Assembly (NCBI RefSeq): GCF_001275135.1
Contig: NZ_LFQU01000001.1
Coordinates: 1-64,000 of the forward strand
Source: Xylanibacter rarus
GTDB taxonomy: Bacteria; Bacteroidota; Bacteroidia; Bacteroidales; Bacteroidaceae
DNA: 64,000 bases
Direction: 5' to 3'
Shown here: positions 8,500-17,269 of the stretch, one piece after another
How positions within the stretch are numbered: position 1 is the first letter of the stretch
Layout: each line of letters starts with the position of its first letter
Notes under the pieces: model-generated
What the model saw: the letters and a program-made list of their open reading frames with translations, nothing else
Told to the model about the DNA's origin: nothing
Databases searched by the model: none
Position numbers and translations under genes: made by a program

Positions 8500-10329
8500 A
8501 TGGACAACAGACAAGAGTTTTATTCGCGGCAGGTAGAAAGCCTGTCGGCCATGATACAGCGGCTGAAGCGCAAGGGGCGCACCTATGTGGCAATGGAGCT
8601 TGTAACGTTTTGCCTTGCCGTGCTGGCCTTTGTGTTTTTCTGCCTGCGCGGACTGCCCGTAGGTCTGCTTTGCCTTTCCGTGGCGTTTATGGCAGCCTAT
8701 GTAGTGGCTCGCCGTGCCGACGTGCGCAACAGCGAGACCACCGACATGCTGCGCCGCCGGCGCCAGGTGTATGAGAAGGAACTGAGCTATCTGCGCGGCG
8801 ACTACAGCTGCTTTGGCAGCGGAAGCCGCTACATCGACTCGTCGCACGCGTTCACTTACGACATGGACGTGTTCGGCCGCGACTCGCTCTTCAACCGCAT
8901 TAATCGCACGGTAACCACCGGCGGAAGCGACTTTCTGGCTTCATCGTTCCAAAGTCTGCTTAAAGACAAGGCTGAGATAGAGGCACGCCGCCGCGCCATA
9001 GCCGAACTGGCGGGCATGGAGAGCTGGCGCACGGAGTTTCTGGCGCTCGGTCAGCGCCTGGCGTCGGACACAAAGAAGAAGGGCGAAGCCATAGACACGG
9101 CGATGATAAATCGTGTTGTCAGTGAGATTAGCGCCATGAACATTGCTCCTCAGGCAGGCAGCATGCTTGCCCTCGTGGTGGCGTGGGCGGCCATAGCAGG
9201 CTTCATTGCCGTCATGGTATTGGCAATAGTGGGCATTGTCCCGTCGTCGCTTGCCGTCATGTGGGGTGTGGTGCAGATGTTCCTCGTCATAGCCCTCAAC
9301 ATGAGGTCGCTGCGCCAGATAAGCCGCGCCGTCGAGAAGTTGCATGCACATCTGCACGACTATATCGGACTGATACGCCACATAGGCAGTGAAGAGTTTG
9401 AGAGCGAATGCCTGCGCGACTTGCGCAACAGGCTGACATCGGGCGACGACGGCGCGCTGACTTCGTTTGGAGAGCTGTCAGATATTCTGAAAAGTCTCGA
9501 CCGTCGTGGTAACTTCATCGGACTTATTCTGTTCAACATGTTTGCCCTGAGCGACTTTTTCCTCGTGCGCCGTTTCCTCAGATGGCAGCGCCACTATATG
9601 GAGCGTATAGCCGACTGGACCGGATGCGTGAGCCAGATCGACGCTCTTGTGTCGATGGCCGTATACAGCTACAACGAGCAGCAGGCTGTTGTGGCAGAGG
9701 TGGTTGAGGCCGCCGGAGTGGTGTATGAGGCCAAGGGCATTTATCATCCCTTCCTTGGAGCCAAGGCCGTGCGCAACGATTTCACCATTGATGACGGCAA
9801 CTATTATATCGTAACCGGTGCAAACATGGCCGGCAAGAGCACCTTCCTGCGCTCTATCGGCGTCAACTACATTCTAGCAATGAACGGAATGCCCGTGTTT
9901 GCCGAGTCGCTGCGCGTGTCGGTGTTCAACCTTTTCAGCAGCATGCGCACCGCCGACGACCTGAGCCGCGGCATATCCTACTTCAACGCCGAGCTGCTCC
10001 GTCTGCGCCAGTTGATAGAGAGCTGCAAGCATGCAGCCCGCACGCTGATAATACTCGACGAGATTCTGAAGGGCACCAACTCGCTCGACAAGCTCAACGG
10101 CTCGCGTCTTTTCCTTCAGGAGATATCCCGCCTGCCCGTGTCAGGCATAATAGCCACCCACGACCTCGAACTGTCGAAGATGGAGGACGACGCCCCGTCG
10201 CGCTTCCACAACTGGTGCTTTGAGATAGAGCTGGGCGGCAACATAACCTACACCTACAAGATAACGCCCGGCGTGGCACGCAACCAGAACGCCACGTATC
10301 TGCTGAAGAAGATAATAGAGGAGATATAG
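8500..10329 (+). CDS. Membrane-anchored MutS-like ATPase
   Basis: 609 aa. The C-terminal 190 residues are a MutS domain V ATPase: Walker A TGANMAGKSTFL (about 438-449), signature region SSMRTADDLSRGISYFNAEL, Walker B LIILDEIL (about 517-524), and the switch histidine in IIATHDLEL. The N-terminal half lacks MutS mismatch-recognition domains. It carries two hydrophobic segments (about 30-68) and two more (about 228-268), which predicts inner-membrane anchoring. Proteins of this shape are common in Bacteroidetes and annotated as mismatch repair by homology; membrane location and the missing DNA-binding domains make a role in mismatch repair doubtful. Single gene with its own promoter. Confidence 0.85.
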   Translation: MDNRQEFYSRQVESLSAMIQRLKRKGRTYVAMELVTFCLAVLAFVFFCLRGLPVGLLCLSVAFMAAYVVARRADVRNSETTDMLRRRRQVYEKELSYLRGDYSCFGSGSRYIDSSHAFTYDMDVFGRDSLFNRINRTVTTGGSDFLASSFQSLLKDKAEIEARRRAIAELAGMESWRTEFLALGQRLASDTKKKGEAIDTAMINRVVSEISAMNIAPQAGSMLALVVAWAAIAGFIAVMVLAIVGIVPSSLAVMWGVVQMFLVIALNMRSLRQISRAVEKLHAHLHDYIGLIRHIGSEEFESECLRDLRNRLTSGDDGALTSFGELSDILKSLDRRGNFIGLILFNMFALSDFFLVRRFLRWQRHYMERIADWTGCVSQIDALVSMAVYSYNEQQAVVAEVVEAAGVVYEAKGIYHPFLGAKAVRNDFTIDDGNYYIVTGANMAGKSTFLRSIGVNYILAMNGMPVFAESLRVSVFNLFSSMRTADDLSRGISYFNAELLRLRQLIESCKHAARTLIILDEILKGTNSLDKLNGSRLFLQEISRLPVSGIIATHDLELSKMEDDAPSRFHNWCFEIELGGNITYTYKITPGVARNQNATYLLKKIIEEI

Positions 10330-10338
10330 TTCCGTTTA

Positions 10339-10489
10339 AGGAGTTAAAGTAGTTAGAGGAGTCAGAGTAGTTAAAGTCATTAGTATTCAGGTTATGTCCG
10401 GTTTGTAAAGATAGCAGAAAATTTATTGAAATATATCAACAAAACCAATGACTTTAACTACTCTGACTCCTCTAACTACTTTAACTCCT
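10339..10489. repeat. 43-bp perfect inverted repeat built of 9-nt units
   Basis: The left arm 10339-10381 and right arm 10447-10489 are exact reverse complements, separated by 65 AT-rich nt. Each arm is itself made of degenerate 9-mers (right arm: CTTTAACTA, CTCTGACTC, CTCTAACTA, CTTTAACTC). The same 9-mers occur as tandem arrays at 56518-56544 and 56951-57003. It starts 10 nt after the MutS-like stop, so the RNA would end in a very long hairpin. Confidence 0.9.
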
Positions 10490-10552
10490 CGCCTTAAATA
10501 TTGATTTAAATCAACAAATCACTGTTATATTGCATTTTATACACTCAAAATA

Positions 10553-10582
10553 TTGCATATTAGTAAAAAATCCGTACCTTTG
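10553..10582 (+). promoter_or_regulatory. Promoter of the candidate small RNA
   Basis: TTG at 10553-10555, 19 nt, TACCTTTG at 10575-10582: a full match to the Bacteroidetes housekeeping promoter. Confidence 0.75.
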
Positions 10583-10588
10583 CATCGT

Positions 10589-10648
10589 GTTTTTCATAGT
10601 ATTAGATTTAAGGTTAACAAGGTTGGAGTACAGCGGTACTCCTTTTTT
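10589..10648 (+). ncRNA. Candidate 60-nt small RNA or attenuated leader
   Basis: A strong promoter is followed within about 40 nt by an intrinsic terminator (GGAGTAC-agcg-GTACTCC, 10625-10642, then seven T). No ORF fits. The body holds the block TTAGATTTAAGGTTAACAAG. Either it is a free-standing RNA or an attenuated leader for the aldolase gene 260 nt downstream, although that gene has its own promoter. Start coordinate is estimated from the -7 box. Confidence 0.55.
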
Positions 10649-10649
10649 T
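10625..10649 (+). terminator. Terminator of the candidate small RNA
   Basis: A 7-bp perfect stem, AGCG tetraloop and a seven-T tract. Confidence 0.85.
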
Positions 10650-10834
10650 ATGCCCTTATCTAAATAACCGTCTTTTAACAGTTTTGCTTCCTTTATGTTT
10701 TTATGCCGCGGCACATGTCTGGCATTCTGCAATTAATTGTAAAACTCACATTGCAAAATATTATGCCGTTTTTGGGCAATGTACAATTAATCTGAAAATT
10801 CACCGGAATGCAACACTAAAAGTTGGATTATTCT

Positions 10835-10865
10835 TTTGTATTGAGAAATTAAAATACTAACTTTG
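10835..10865 (+). promoter_or_regulatory. Promoter of fba
   Basis: TTTG (10835-10838), 19 nt, TAACTTTG (10858-10865). The leader to the ATG at 10912 is about 40 nt. Confidence 0.8.
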
Positions 10866-10911
10866 CGCTGTGTAACAGAACGTTTATTTATAAAACATAA
10901 AAAAAGGTATT

Positions 10912-11922
10912 ATGGTAAGTTATAAGACACTAGGCTTGGTAAACACCCGCGAGATGTTTAAAAGAGCCATTAACGGCGGTTACGCCATTCCGGCATTCAA
11001 CTTCAATAACATGGAGCAGCTTCAGGCTATCATCAAGGCTTCTTCAGAACTGAAGTCTCCGGTAATCCTGCAGGTTTCTAAAGGTGCGCGCAACTATGCC
11101 AACCAGACACTGCTCGAGTATATGGCTCAGGGTGCTGTAGAGTATGCTAAGGAACTTGGCTGCGCTCATCCTGAGATAGCACTTCACCTTGACCACGGTG
11201 ACAGCTTCGAGCTTTGCAAGAGCTGTGTAGACATGGGCTTCTCTTCTGTTATGATAGACGGTTCTGCCCTGCCTTATGACGAGAATGTTGCTCTTACTAA
11301 AAAGGTTGTTGAGTATGCTCATCAGTATGACGTTACTGTAGAGGGTGAGCTCGGTGTGCTCGCCGGCGTTGAGGACGAGGTTGCTTCTGAGGTTTCTCAC
11401 TATACAAAGCCTGAGGAAGTTATCGACTTCACAAGCAAGACAGGCGTTGACTCTCTCGCTATCTCTATCGGTACAAGCCACGGAGCTTACAAGTTTAAGC
11501 CGGAGCAGTGCACACGCGACCCGAAGACAGGCCGCCTGGTTCCTCCTCCATTGGCATTCGATATTCTTGATGCTATCATGCAGCAGCTTCCCGGATTCCC
11601 AATCGTGCTCCACGGTTCTTCTTCAGTTCCTCAGGAATATGTTGACATCATCAACCAGTACGGCGGCAAACTGCCTGACGCTGTTGGTATTCCTGAAGAG
11701 CAGCTTCGCAAGGCTTCTAAGAGCGCCGTTTGCAAGATTAACATCGACTCAGACTCTCGTCTGGCTTTCACAGCTGCTGTTCGTAAGACTTTGGCTGAGA
11801 AACCTGCTGAGTTCGACCCGCGTAAATACTGCGGACCTGCACGCGACCTCATGGAGGAAATGTACAAGCACAAGATCACAAACGTGCTCGGTTCAGACAA
11901 CAAGCTGGCTCAGCTCGACTAA
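10912..11922 (+). CDS. fba: Fructose-bisphosphate aldolase, class II
   Basis: Zinc-dependent cleavage of fructose 1,6-bisphosphate to DHAP and glyceraldehyde 3-phosphate (glycolysis/gluconeogenesis), cytoplasmic. 336 aa. Motifs: AFNFNNMEQLQA near the N-terminus, LHLDHGDS (91-98) with the metal/catalytic H95, VMIDGSALPYDENV, VEGELG with the metal-binding Glu, the phosphate/metal region ISIGTSHGAYK and VLHGSSSVP. The length and the loop after SHGAYKF fit the larger class II type found in Bacteroidetes. Codon use is strongly biased to highly expressed codons compared with neighbours. It has its own promoter and terminator. Confidence 0.96.
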   Translation: MVSYKTLGLVNTREMFKRAINGGYAIPAFNFNNMEQLQAIIKASSELKSPVILQVSKGARNYANQTLLEYMAQGAVEYAKELGCAHPEIALHLDHGDSFELCKSCVDMGFSSVMIDGSALPYDENVALTKKVVEYAHQYDVTVEGELGVLAGVEDEVASEVSHYTKPEEVIDFTSKTGVDSLAISIGTSHGAYKFKPEQCTRDPKTGRLVPPPLAFDILDAIMQQLPGFPIVLHGSSSVPQEYVDIINQYGGKLPDAVGIPEEQLRKASKSAVCKINIDSDSRLAFTAAVRKTLAEKPAEFDPRKYCGPARDLMEEMYKHKITNVLGSDNKLAQLD

Positions 11923-11967
11923 TTCTGACATTCGGCACATTAAGAAATATAAGTGCATAGATATTTA

Positions 11968-12005
11968 TAAAAGTGAAAATTCCACAGTGAATTTTCACTT
12001 TTATT
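11968..12005 (+). terminator. Terminator of fba
   Basis: TAAAAGTGAAAATTC pairs with GAATTTTCACTTTTA around a 6-nt loop. A/U-rich arms on both sides mean it could act in both directions. Confidence 0.8.
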
Positions 12006-12235
12006 GTTTTCAGCCATACCTCTCATCCCATTTCCCGACATTTATAATTGTTGATATCTTGCGGGATATGCCGCGGTGCAGGCATTACTTTCATCTGTAT
12101 ATATGCTGCTATTGCCTGTAAAAGGCACTAAACCGCATTGTGAAACGTGTGCTTTTGCATGCCGGAATACGTCCTTTTGCGTTGCGAAAGCTATGCTTTG
12201 GCATAGGCTGTGGCAAGTGTCGGATTAATTAAAGA

Positions 12236-12402
12236 ATTTTTTTCTTAGAAACTCATCACTCATCACAAGCGCCATTAACGTTTTGACAGTCAGTGAGATA
12301 TGGTGTGATGAGTTGACTTCTCAACTCGTCACACTCTAAAATATTGTGATTCAATATGTTAAGCACTAATGTGATGAGTGATGAGTTTTAAGAAAAATTT
12401 TT
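12236..12402. repeat. Nested palindromic repeat, copy 1
   Basis: The outer arms (about 12236-12266 and 12370-12400) are inverted copies of an ACTCATCACTCATCACA word with T-rich and A-rich ends. Inside lies a second palindrome, GGTGTGATGAGTTG...CAACTCGTCACAC (about 12302-12334). The same architecture and much of the sequence recur at 43648-43816. Both copies lie between convergent genes. Confidence 0.85.
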
Positions 12403-12435
12403 TAGTTCAAGTCTATCCTGATTCTTGTTTCTGAG

Positions 12436-12482
12436 AAATAAAAATGCGGCATCACGTACCTGTTGTGCGTAATGCCGCATTT
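12436..12482 (-). terminator. Terminator of the rod-shape operon
   Basis: AAATGCGGCAT (12482-12472 on the minus strand) pairs with ATGCCGCATTT, followed by TTTTATTT in the minus direction. It lies about 75 nt after the rodA stop. Confidence 0.88.
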
Positions 12483-12554
12483 GTTGCTTTTATAATATAT
12501 TTATTTGCATATAGCCTCGACGGCTTGTTGCCGTGGTTATAGCGGTTTTCTGCG

Positions 12555-14024
12555 TTATGTCCTTATCAGGTTGCGTCCCGCGTCAATTCTAAGGAAAATG
12601 AACAGCAGTATGGTGAAGCCCCATAATGACGAACCTCCATAGCTGAAGAAGGGCAGGGGGATACCTATGACAGGCGTAAGACCGAGCACCATGCCCACGT
12701 TGATGAACACGTGGAAGAGGAATATGCTCAGGACGCAGTAGCCGTAGACACGGCCAAACTTGAACGGCTGCCGTTCGGCCATCTTTATAAGGCGCAGTAT
12801 GAGCGCAAGGAACAGCAGCAGCACGCCTGCCGAACCGAGGAAGCCTTCTTCTTCTCCCACGGTGCAGAAGATGAAGTCGGTGTCCTGTTCGGGCACGAAT
12901 TTCAGCTTGGTCTGTGTGCCGTTCAGGAATCCTTTGCCTTTCAGTCCGCCCGAGCCGATGGCTATCTCGCTCTGGTGGACGTTGTATCCCGCTCCGGCAA
13001 GGTCTTCGTCGAGGCCAAGCAGAACGTTGATACGCACCCTCTGGTGGGGCTCCATGATATTGTTGAGCACATAGTCGGCCGAATAGAAGAAGGCTATTGA
13101 GCCGATTGTGAACAGCAGGATGTAAAGATAGTGCTTTATGCGCCTGTTCATCCATAGGTAGACCAGATATCCCACAAGACCTGCGCTGACAGCCAGCTGC
13201 ACCCATACGATGTCGAACGGGATGACGAACACGGCGAAAAGAAGCGCGAGGAGAGTTATGCCTACAGAGTAGACAAGTATGGTCAGGGCCTGCTGCTTGT
13301 CCTTGCAGTAGACGTAGACCATGCCCGACGTGAATATCTGTACGAGCAGCAGTACGGCAAACTTGCCTATTGATGTCGTAGTGTCGAACATCAGAGCTTC
13401 CTCGTAACGTATGCCCACAACGAAATAGATAACCATTGCAACGCCCGTGAACAGCACGCTGCCGGTCATTCCCTCGCGGTAGAACATGAGGAAGAAGGAT
13501 ATGTAGACCAGTGCCGAGCCGGTTTCTTTCTGTGCCACGATGAAGAGCATCGGCAGCAATACCACCGCGAAGGCAGCCGCCATGTCTTTCCATCTGTGCA
13601 TGTTGAAGCCGTAGGTGCTCATAAGTTTCGACACGGCAAGGGCTGTGGCAAACTTGGCAAACTCGGCAGGCTGCAGTCGCAGCGGGCCAAGCACGAGCCA
13701 TGAGCGCGAGCCTTTTATCTCGTGGGGGTTGAATATCGTTGCAAACAGCAGCAACAGCAGTATGGCATATATGATATAGGCGAACGTGTCGTAGAAGCGG
13801 TCGTCGAGCATCAGCAGCACGAAGCCGAGGCAGATAGACGTGCCTATCCACACTATCTGCATGCCCGAGCGTGTGCTCAGACTGAATATGTCGGTGTCGC
13901 CGTAGGTATAGCTTGCACCGCACACGCTCAGCCAGCCGAATGCCAGCAGAGCCAAATATATGCCTATCGTCCACCAGTCGAGTGAACGAAGTACGCTTGG
14001 TTGTTTATCTGTTTGCTGCCCCAT
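12555..14024 (-). CDS. rodA: Rod shape-determining glycosyltransferase RodA
   Basis: SEDS-family peptidoglycan polymerase that works with PBP2 in cell elongation; inner membrane. 489 aa, longer than the roughly 370 aa of E. coli RodA because of extra membrane helices in the middle (about 215-320), a feature common in Bacteroidetes. Family hallmarks: GSRSWLVLGPLRLQPAEFAK (110-129), FVPEQDTDFIFCTVGEEEGFLG, and the C-terminal GIPLPFFSYGGSSLWGF. It overlaps mrdA by 20 nt and is the last gene of the operon. Confidence 0.95.
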   Translation of the reverse strand: MGQQTDKQPSVLRSLDWWTIGIYLALLAFGWLSVCGASYTYGDTDIFSLSTRSGMQIVWIGTSICLGFVLLMLDDRFYDTFAYIIYAILLLLLFATIFNPHEIKGSRSWLVLGPLRLQPAEFAKFATALAVSKLMSTYGFNMHRWKDMAAAFAVVLLPMLFIVAQKETGSALVYISFFLMFYREGMTGSVLFTGVAMVIYFVVGIRYEEALMFDTTTSIGKFAVLLLVQIFTSGMVYVYCKDKQQALTILVYSVGITLLALLFAVFVIPFDIVWVQLAVSAGLVGYLVYLWMNRRIKHYLYILLFTIGSIAFFYSADYVLNNIMEPHQRVRINVLLGLDEDLAGAGYNVHQSEIAIGSGGLKGKGFLNGTQTKLKFVPEQDTDFIFCTVGEEEGFLGSAGVLLLFLALILRLIKMAERQPFKFGRVYGYCVLSIFLFHVFINVGMVLGLTPVIGIPLPFFSYGGSSLWGFTILLFIFLRIDAGRNLIRT

Positions 14025-15858
14025 AACTTATACGTCTGCGCTGGAAGTCGGTCGCCCTCTTCTCTGATTCGGGCGAGAGCTTGCCTTTGATATACTGTTC
14101 CATCATAAGTGCGCCGATAGGCACACCATAGTCGGCGCCGAATCCGCCGTTTTCAACATACACGGCGATGGCTATCTTAGGATTGTTCATCGGCGCGAAG
14201 CCCATGAAGATAGAGTGGTCTTGTCCGTGGTTCTGTGCCGTACCGGTCTTTCCGCACACCTCATAGTCGGCCCTGTCGGCGGCGCGGCAGGTTCCTCCGG
14301 TTACTGCACGCCTCATGCCTGCCACGATATATTCGTATGCCCTGCGGCTGGCTTTTGTGTAATGTTTCTCTCTGAACTTGGCTTCGAGCTGTTCGCCCTT
14401 CACCTTCTTCACCACGTGCGGTGTGTAGAAGTATCCGCGGTTGGCTATCGTTGCCCCGAGGTTGGCTATTTGCAGCGGCGTAAGCAGCACCTCGCCCTGT
14501 CCTATGGCGATGCTGATTACGGTCAGGGCATTCCATGAACCCCTGTGTGCCTTGTCGTAATATTGTGCGTTTGGTATCAGGCCTCGTTTCTCTCCGGACA
14601 GGTCGATGCCCAGTTTGTAGCCGAATCCCATGCTCACCATGTAGTCGCGCCATGTGTTCATGCCTTCCTGTACATTCTTGTATTTCTTCCTGTTGCCGAG
14701 CATATAGTAGAGTCCCCAGCAGAAGTAGCCGTTGCAGGATGTTCCTATTGCTGGTACAAGGCTTATGGGTGAGGCGTGGCCGTGGCATCCTACGTGGAGT
14801 CCGCGGCAGTAGAATCCGTGATGGCAGGGGAACGATGTGCCCGGACCTATTATGCCTTCGGTAAGGAAGGTGAGGCCTTGTGTGGTCTTGAATGTTGAGC
14901 CCGGAGGATACATACCCATGATAGAACGGTTGAGCAGCGGCTTCCACGGGTTGCGTGAGAGCATGGCGTGCATCTTTCCGCGCTTGCGTCCAGTTACTGT
15001 CCTCGGGTCGTATGTAGGCGATGATACCATGCACAGCACCTCGCCGGTGGACGGCTCGATGGCCACGATGCTGCCTATCTTTCCCTCAAGGAGCCTCTCG
15101 CCCAGTGCCTGCAGTTTTATGTCGAGGCTCAGAGTGAGGTCTTTGCCGGGCACAGGCCTGCGGTCGAACTTTCCGTTCATGTAGCTGCCCTGTATCCGTC
15201 CGTGGGCGTCGCGCAGCATTATCTGCACGCCCTTCTCGCCGCGCAGCTGCTTTTCGTATGACTTCTCCACGCCCATCTTGCCTATGTAGTCGCCGGGCTG
15301 ATAGTAGGAATCTTCCTCTATGTCGGCTGCCGACACTTCAGCCACGTCGCCAAGTACGTGTGCGGCATACGGCATGGTGTATTGTCTTACGCTTCGGCGC
15401 TGTACGTAGAAGCCCGGAAAGCGGTAAATCTTTTCCTGAAATACGCTGAACTCTTTTTCTGACAGCTGGCTCATGAAGAGCTGCTGCGTAAAGCGTGAGT
15501 AGCCAGGATTCTTGTTGCGGTCTTTTATCTCCTCCATTCTCTTGATGAAAAACTCTTTTGTTATGCCAAGAGAATTGCAGAATTCGGTGGTGTCGAGTCT
15601 TCCTTTCTCCTCGTTCATCACCACCATTATGTCGTAGGCATTCTGGTTGTATACAAGCAGTTTGCCGTTTCTGTCGGATATGACGCCACGCGCCGGAAAC
15701 TCAACTTTCTTGAGGAAAGCGTTGCTGTCGGCGTTTTTCTTGTAGTCGTCGCTCATTATCTGCAGCGTGAAAAGGCGTATGATGTAGACGGTGACTATGA
15801 ATATAGCCACTCCCGCAATGACATAACGTCTGTATTCAAGTCCGTATTCCTTGTCCAT
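14005..15858 (-). CDS. mrdA: Penicillin-binding protein 2 (elongation transpeptidase)
   Basis: Peptidoglycan D,D-transpeptidase, RodA's partner, anchored by one N-terminal helix (about 12-32). 617 aa. The N-terminal pedestal starts with FPARGVISDRNGKLL. The catalytic domain has S321-T-F-K (the serine nucleophile), S374-C-N and K537-T-G-T. A Cys/His-rich stretch (C345, H346, H347, C351, C358, H359, H361) sits between the first two motifs, where PBP2 proteins can hold a structural metal ion; metal binding here is inference. It overlaps the rodA start, which suggests translational coupling. Confidence 0.95.
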   Translation of the reverse strand: MDKEYGLEYRRYVIAGVAIFIVTVYIIRLFTLQIMSDDYKKNADSNAFLKKVEFPARGVISDRNGKLLVYNQNAYDIMVVMNEEKGRLDTTEFCNSLGITKEFFIKRMEEIKDRNKNPGYSRFTQQLFMSQLSEKEFSVFQEKIYRFPGFYVQRRSVRQYTMPYAAHVLGDVAEVSAADIEEDSYYQPGDYIGKMGVEKSYEKQLRGEKGVQIMLRDAHGRIQGSYMNGKFDRRPVPGKDLTLSLDIKLQALGERLLEGKIGSIVAIEPSTGEVLCMVSSPTYDPRTVTGRKRGKMHAMLSRNPWKPLLNRSIMGMYPPGSTFKTTQGLTFLTEGIIGPGTSFPCHHGFYCRGLHVGCHGHASPISLVPAIGTSCNGYFCWGLYYMLGNRKKYKNVQEGMNTWRDYMVSMGFGYKLGIDLSGEKRGLIPNAQYYDKAHRGSWNALTVISIAIGQGEVLLTPLQIANLGATIANRGYFYTPHVVKKVKGEQLEAKFREKHYTKASRRAYEYIVAGMRRAVTGGTCRAADRADYEVCGKTGTAQNHGQDHSIFMGFAPMNNPKIAIAVYVENGGFGADYGVPIGALMMEQYIKGKLSPESEKRATDFQRRRISYGAANR

Positions 15859-15885
15859 AATCCGGCCTTTCCTGCTTTTAGAACA

Positions 15886-16386
15886 TTATCTTTTTCTGAC
15901 GTTTTCGATTACAATTATCAGGATTACGGTGAGCACGGTGCTTCCGCCGATGTTTTTGAGCCATTGCAGCCAGTTGAAGAAGTTGAACGACTCAATGGTG
16001 AAGAATATGATGTTGTAAGCGAAAACGCATATTATCGTGTAGTAGATAAATTTTGCCATGCCCAGCGATCTTATCGTAGGCTTGAGGTCTTCAGGCGAGT
16101 CACGCTGTATGAACAGATTGAGAACGTATGGCTGCATCAGGCCGAGCAGTGTGGTCGACGTTGCCGCCACGCCCGGGGTGTTGGAGAAAATGTCGATGCA
16201 GAGACCTGTGAAGAAGCTCCAAAGCAGTGTGCCCCATCGGGGATAGTCGTGTCTGAACAGCAGTATGAAATATACATACAGCAGCGGCGTGGCGCAACCG
16301 AACAAGTTGATGTGGTTGAGCACCAGGGCCTGTGCCAGACATAGGATGATGAATGTGAGAAACTGTTTTATTATTTCTATGTTCAT
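15886..16386 (-). CDS. mreD: Rod shape-determining protein MreD
   Basis: 166 aa, with five or so hydrophobic helices, in the MreD position between mreC and mrdA. The family feature is an N-terminal helix, a short polar loop with HINLFGCATPLLYVYFILL, and acidic residues in the third segment (GLCIDIFSNTPGVAATS). An inner-membrane component of the elongation complex. The sequence is poorly conserved in general, so operon position carries much of the identification. Confidence 0.9.
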   Translation of the reverse strand: MNIEIIKQFLTFIILCLAQALVLNHINLFGCATPLLYVYFILLFRHDYPRWGTLLWSFFTGLCIDIFSNTPGVAATSTTLLGLMQPYVLNLFIQRDSPEDLKPTIRSLGMAKFIYYTIICVFAYNIIFFTIESFNFFNWLQWLKNIGGSTVLTVILIIVIENVRKR

Positions 16387-16402
16387 TCTGTTGTCGTTAT
16401 CC

Positions 16403-17266
16403 TTAGTTCTGCTTTATTTTTAATGAGTCTTCAGCCGAGCGGAGCAGGTTGATGCGCTCCTCCATTGCCGAATTGTCAATGATGCATACATCGCGGATGT
16501 TGCCGAAATCAGTTGTAAGACGCACCTGTATTCTGTAAGAGAGTCCGTCGTGCGAGTTGTATACGTGCAGTATCTGTCCTACGATAATGCCCGGAGGGAA
16601 TATCGAAGAGTAGCCGCTCGTCTCAACAAGGTCGCCGAGGCGGAAGTGTGCGTGGCGCGGGATGTCGTCTACATAGGCCAGCTCTGCCGCACCGCCTGTC
16701 CAGTGCAGATATCCGTAATAGCCGCGCTTCTTGATGGTGACGCTGATGTTCGACTTGGAGTTGAGCACCGGTATGACCACAGAATAATGCTCTGACACCA
16801 TGTAAACTACGCCCACGACGCCGTTTCCACAGGCCACGCCCATGTCCTTGCGCACGCCGTCGGCCGAGCCTTTGTCAAGGGTTATAAAGTTGTCTCTCTT
16901 GTCGATAGAGTTGGTTATAACCTTTGCCGGTATGAGCTTGTAGTCTTTCAGTATCTCCATCTGTGCGCGCTGAAGGCGTGTAGAGTCGCCCGTGTTGCTC
17001 TTTATCTGTTCAGACAGCTTCCTTACTGTCTGCTCGAGATAAAGGTTGCGCGTATTGAGTTGCTGGTTTATCTTTGTCAGGTTGAAGAATGTCTTCACTG
17101 CAGCGTCCCATTCGTATACCTTTCCGGTTACGGCATTGGCCGACGAGAAGAACACGCTGCCCTGATAGCTGTTGAATCTGAACAGCAGCGTCAGGCTGAT
17201 AACTTCAAGTATGACAAAGAGAAACCAGTGGTTATATTTCGCAAGAAATTCCAGTAGGTTGCGCAT
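16403..17266 (-). CDS. mreC: Rod shape-determining protein MreC
   Basis: 287 aa. One N-terminal membrane helix (about 14-30), then a coiled-coil stretch (about 65-110: LNTRNLYLEQTVRKLSEQIK) and the periplasmic beta-barrel domain with the typical AKVITNSIDKRDNFITLDKGSADGVRKDMGVACGNGVVGVV. MreC links MreB to PBP2/RodA. It starts 3 nt after the mreB stop and ends 16 nt before mreD. Confidence 0.95.
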   Translation of the reverse strand: MRNLLEFLAKYNHWFLFVILEVISLTLLFRFNSYQGSVFFSSANAVTGKVYEWDAAVKTFFNLTKINQQLNTRNLYLEQTVRKLSEQIKSNTGDSTRLQRAQMEILKDYKLIPAKVITNSIDKRDNFITLDKGSADGVRKDMGVACGNGVVGVVYMVSEHYSVVIPVLNSKSNISVTIKKRGYYGYLHWTGGAAELAYVDDIPRHAHFRLGDLVETSGYSSIFPPGIIVGQILHVYNSHDGLSYRIQVRLTTDFGNIRDVCIIDNSAMEERINLLRSAEDSLKIKQN

Positions 17267-17269
17267 GGC

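Noticed and set aside
12589-13974. A 461-codon open frame on the minus strand, out of frame with rodA
   Set aside because: It lies inside rodA in another frame and has an implausible composition (very rich in Arg and His); rodA has all SEDS motifs.
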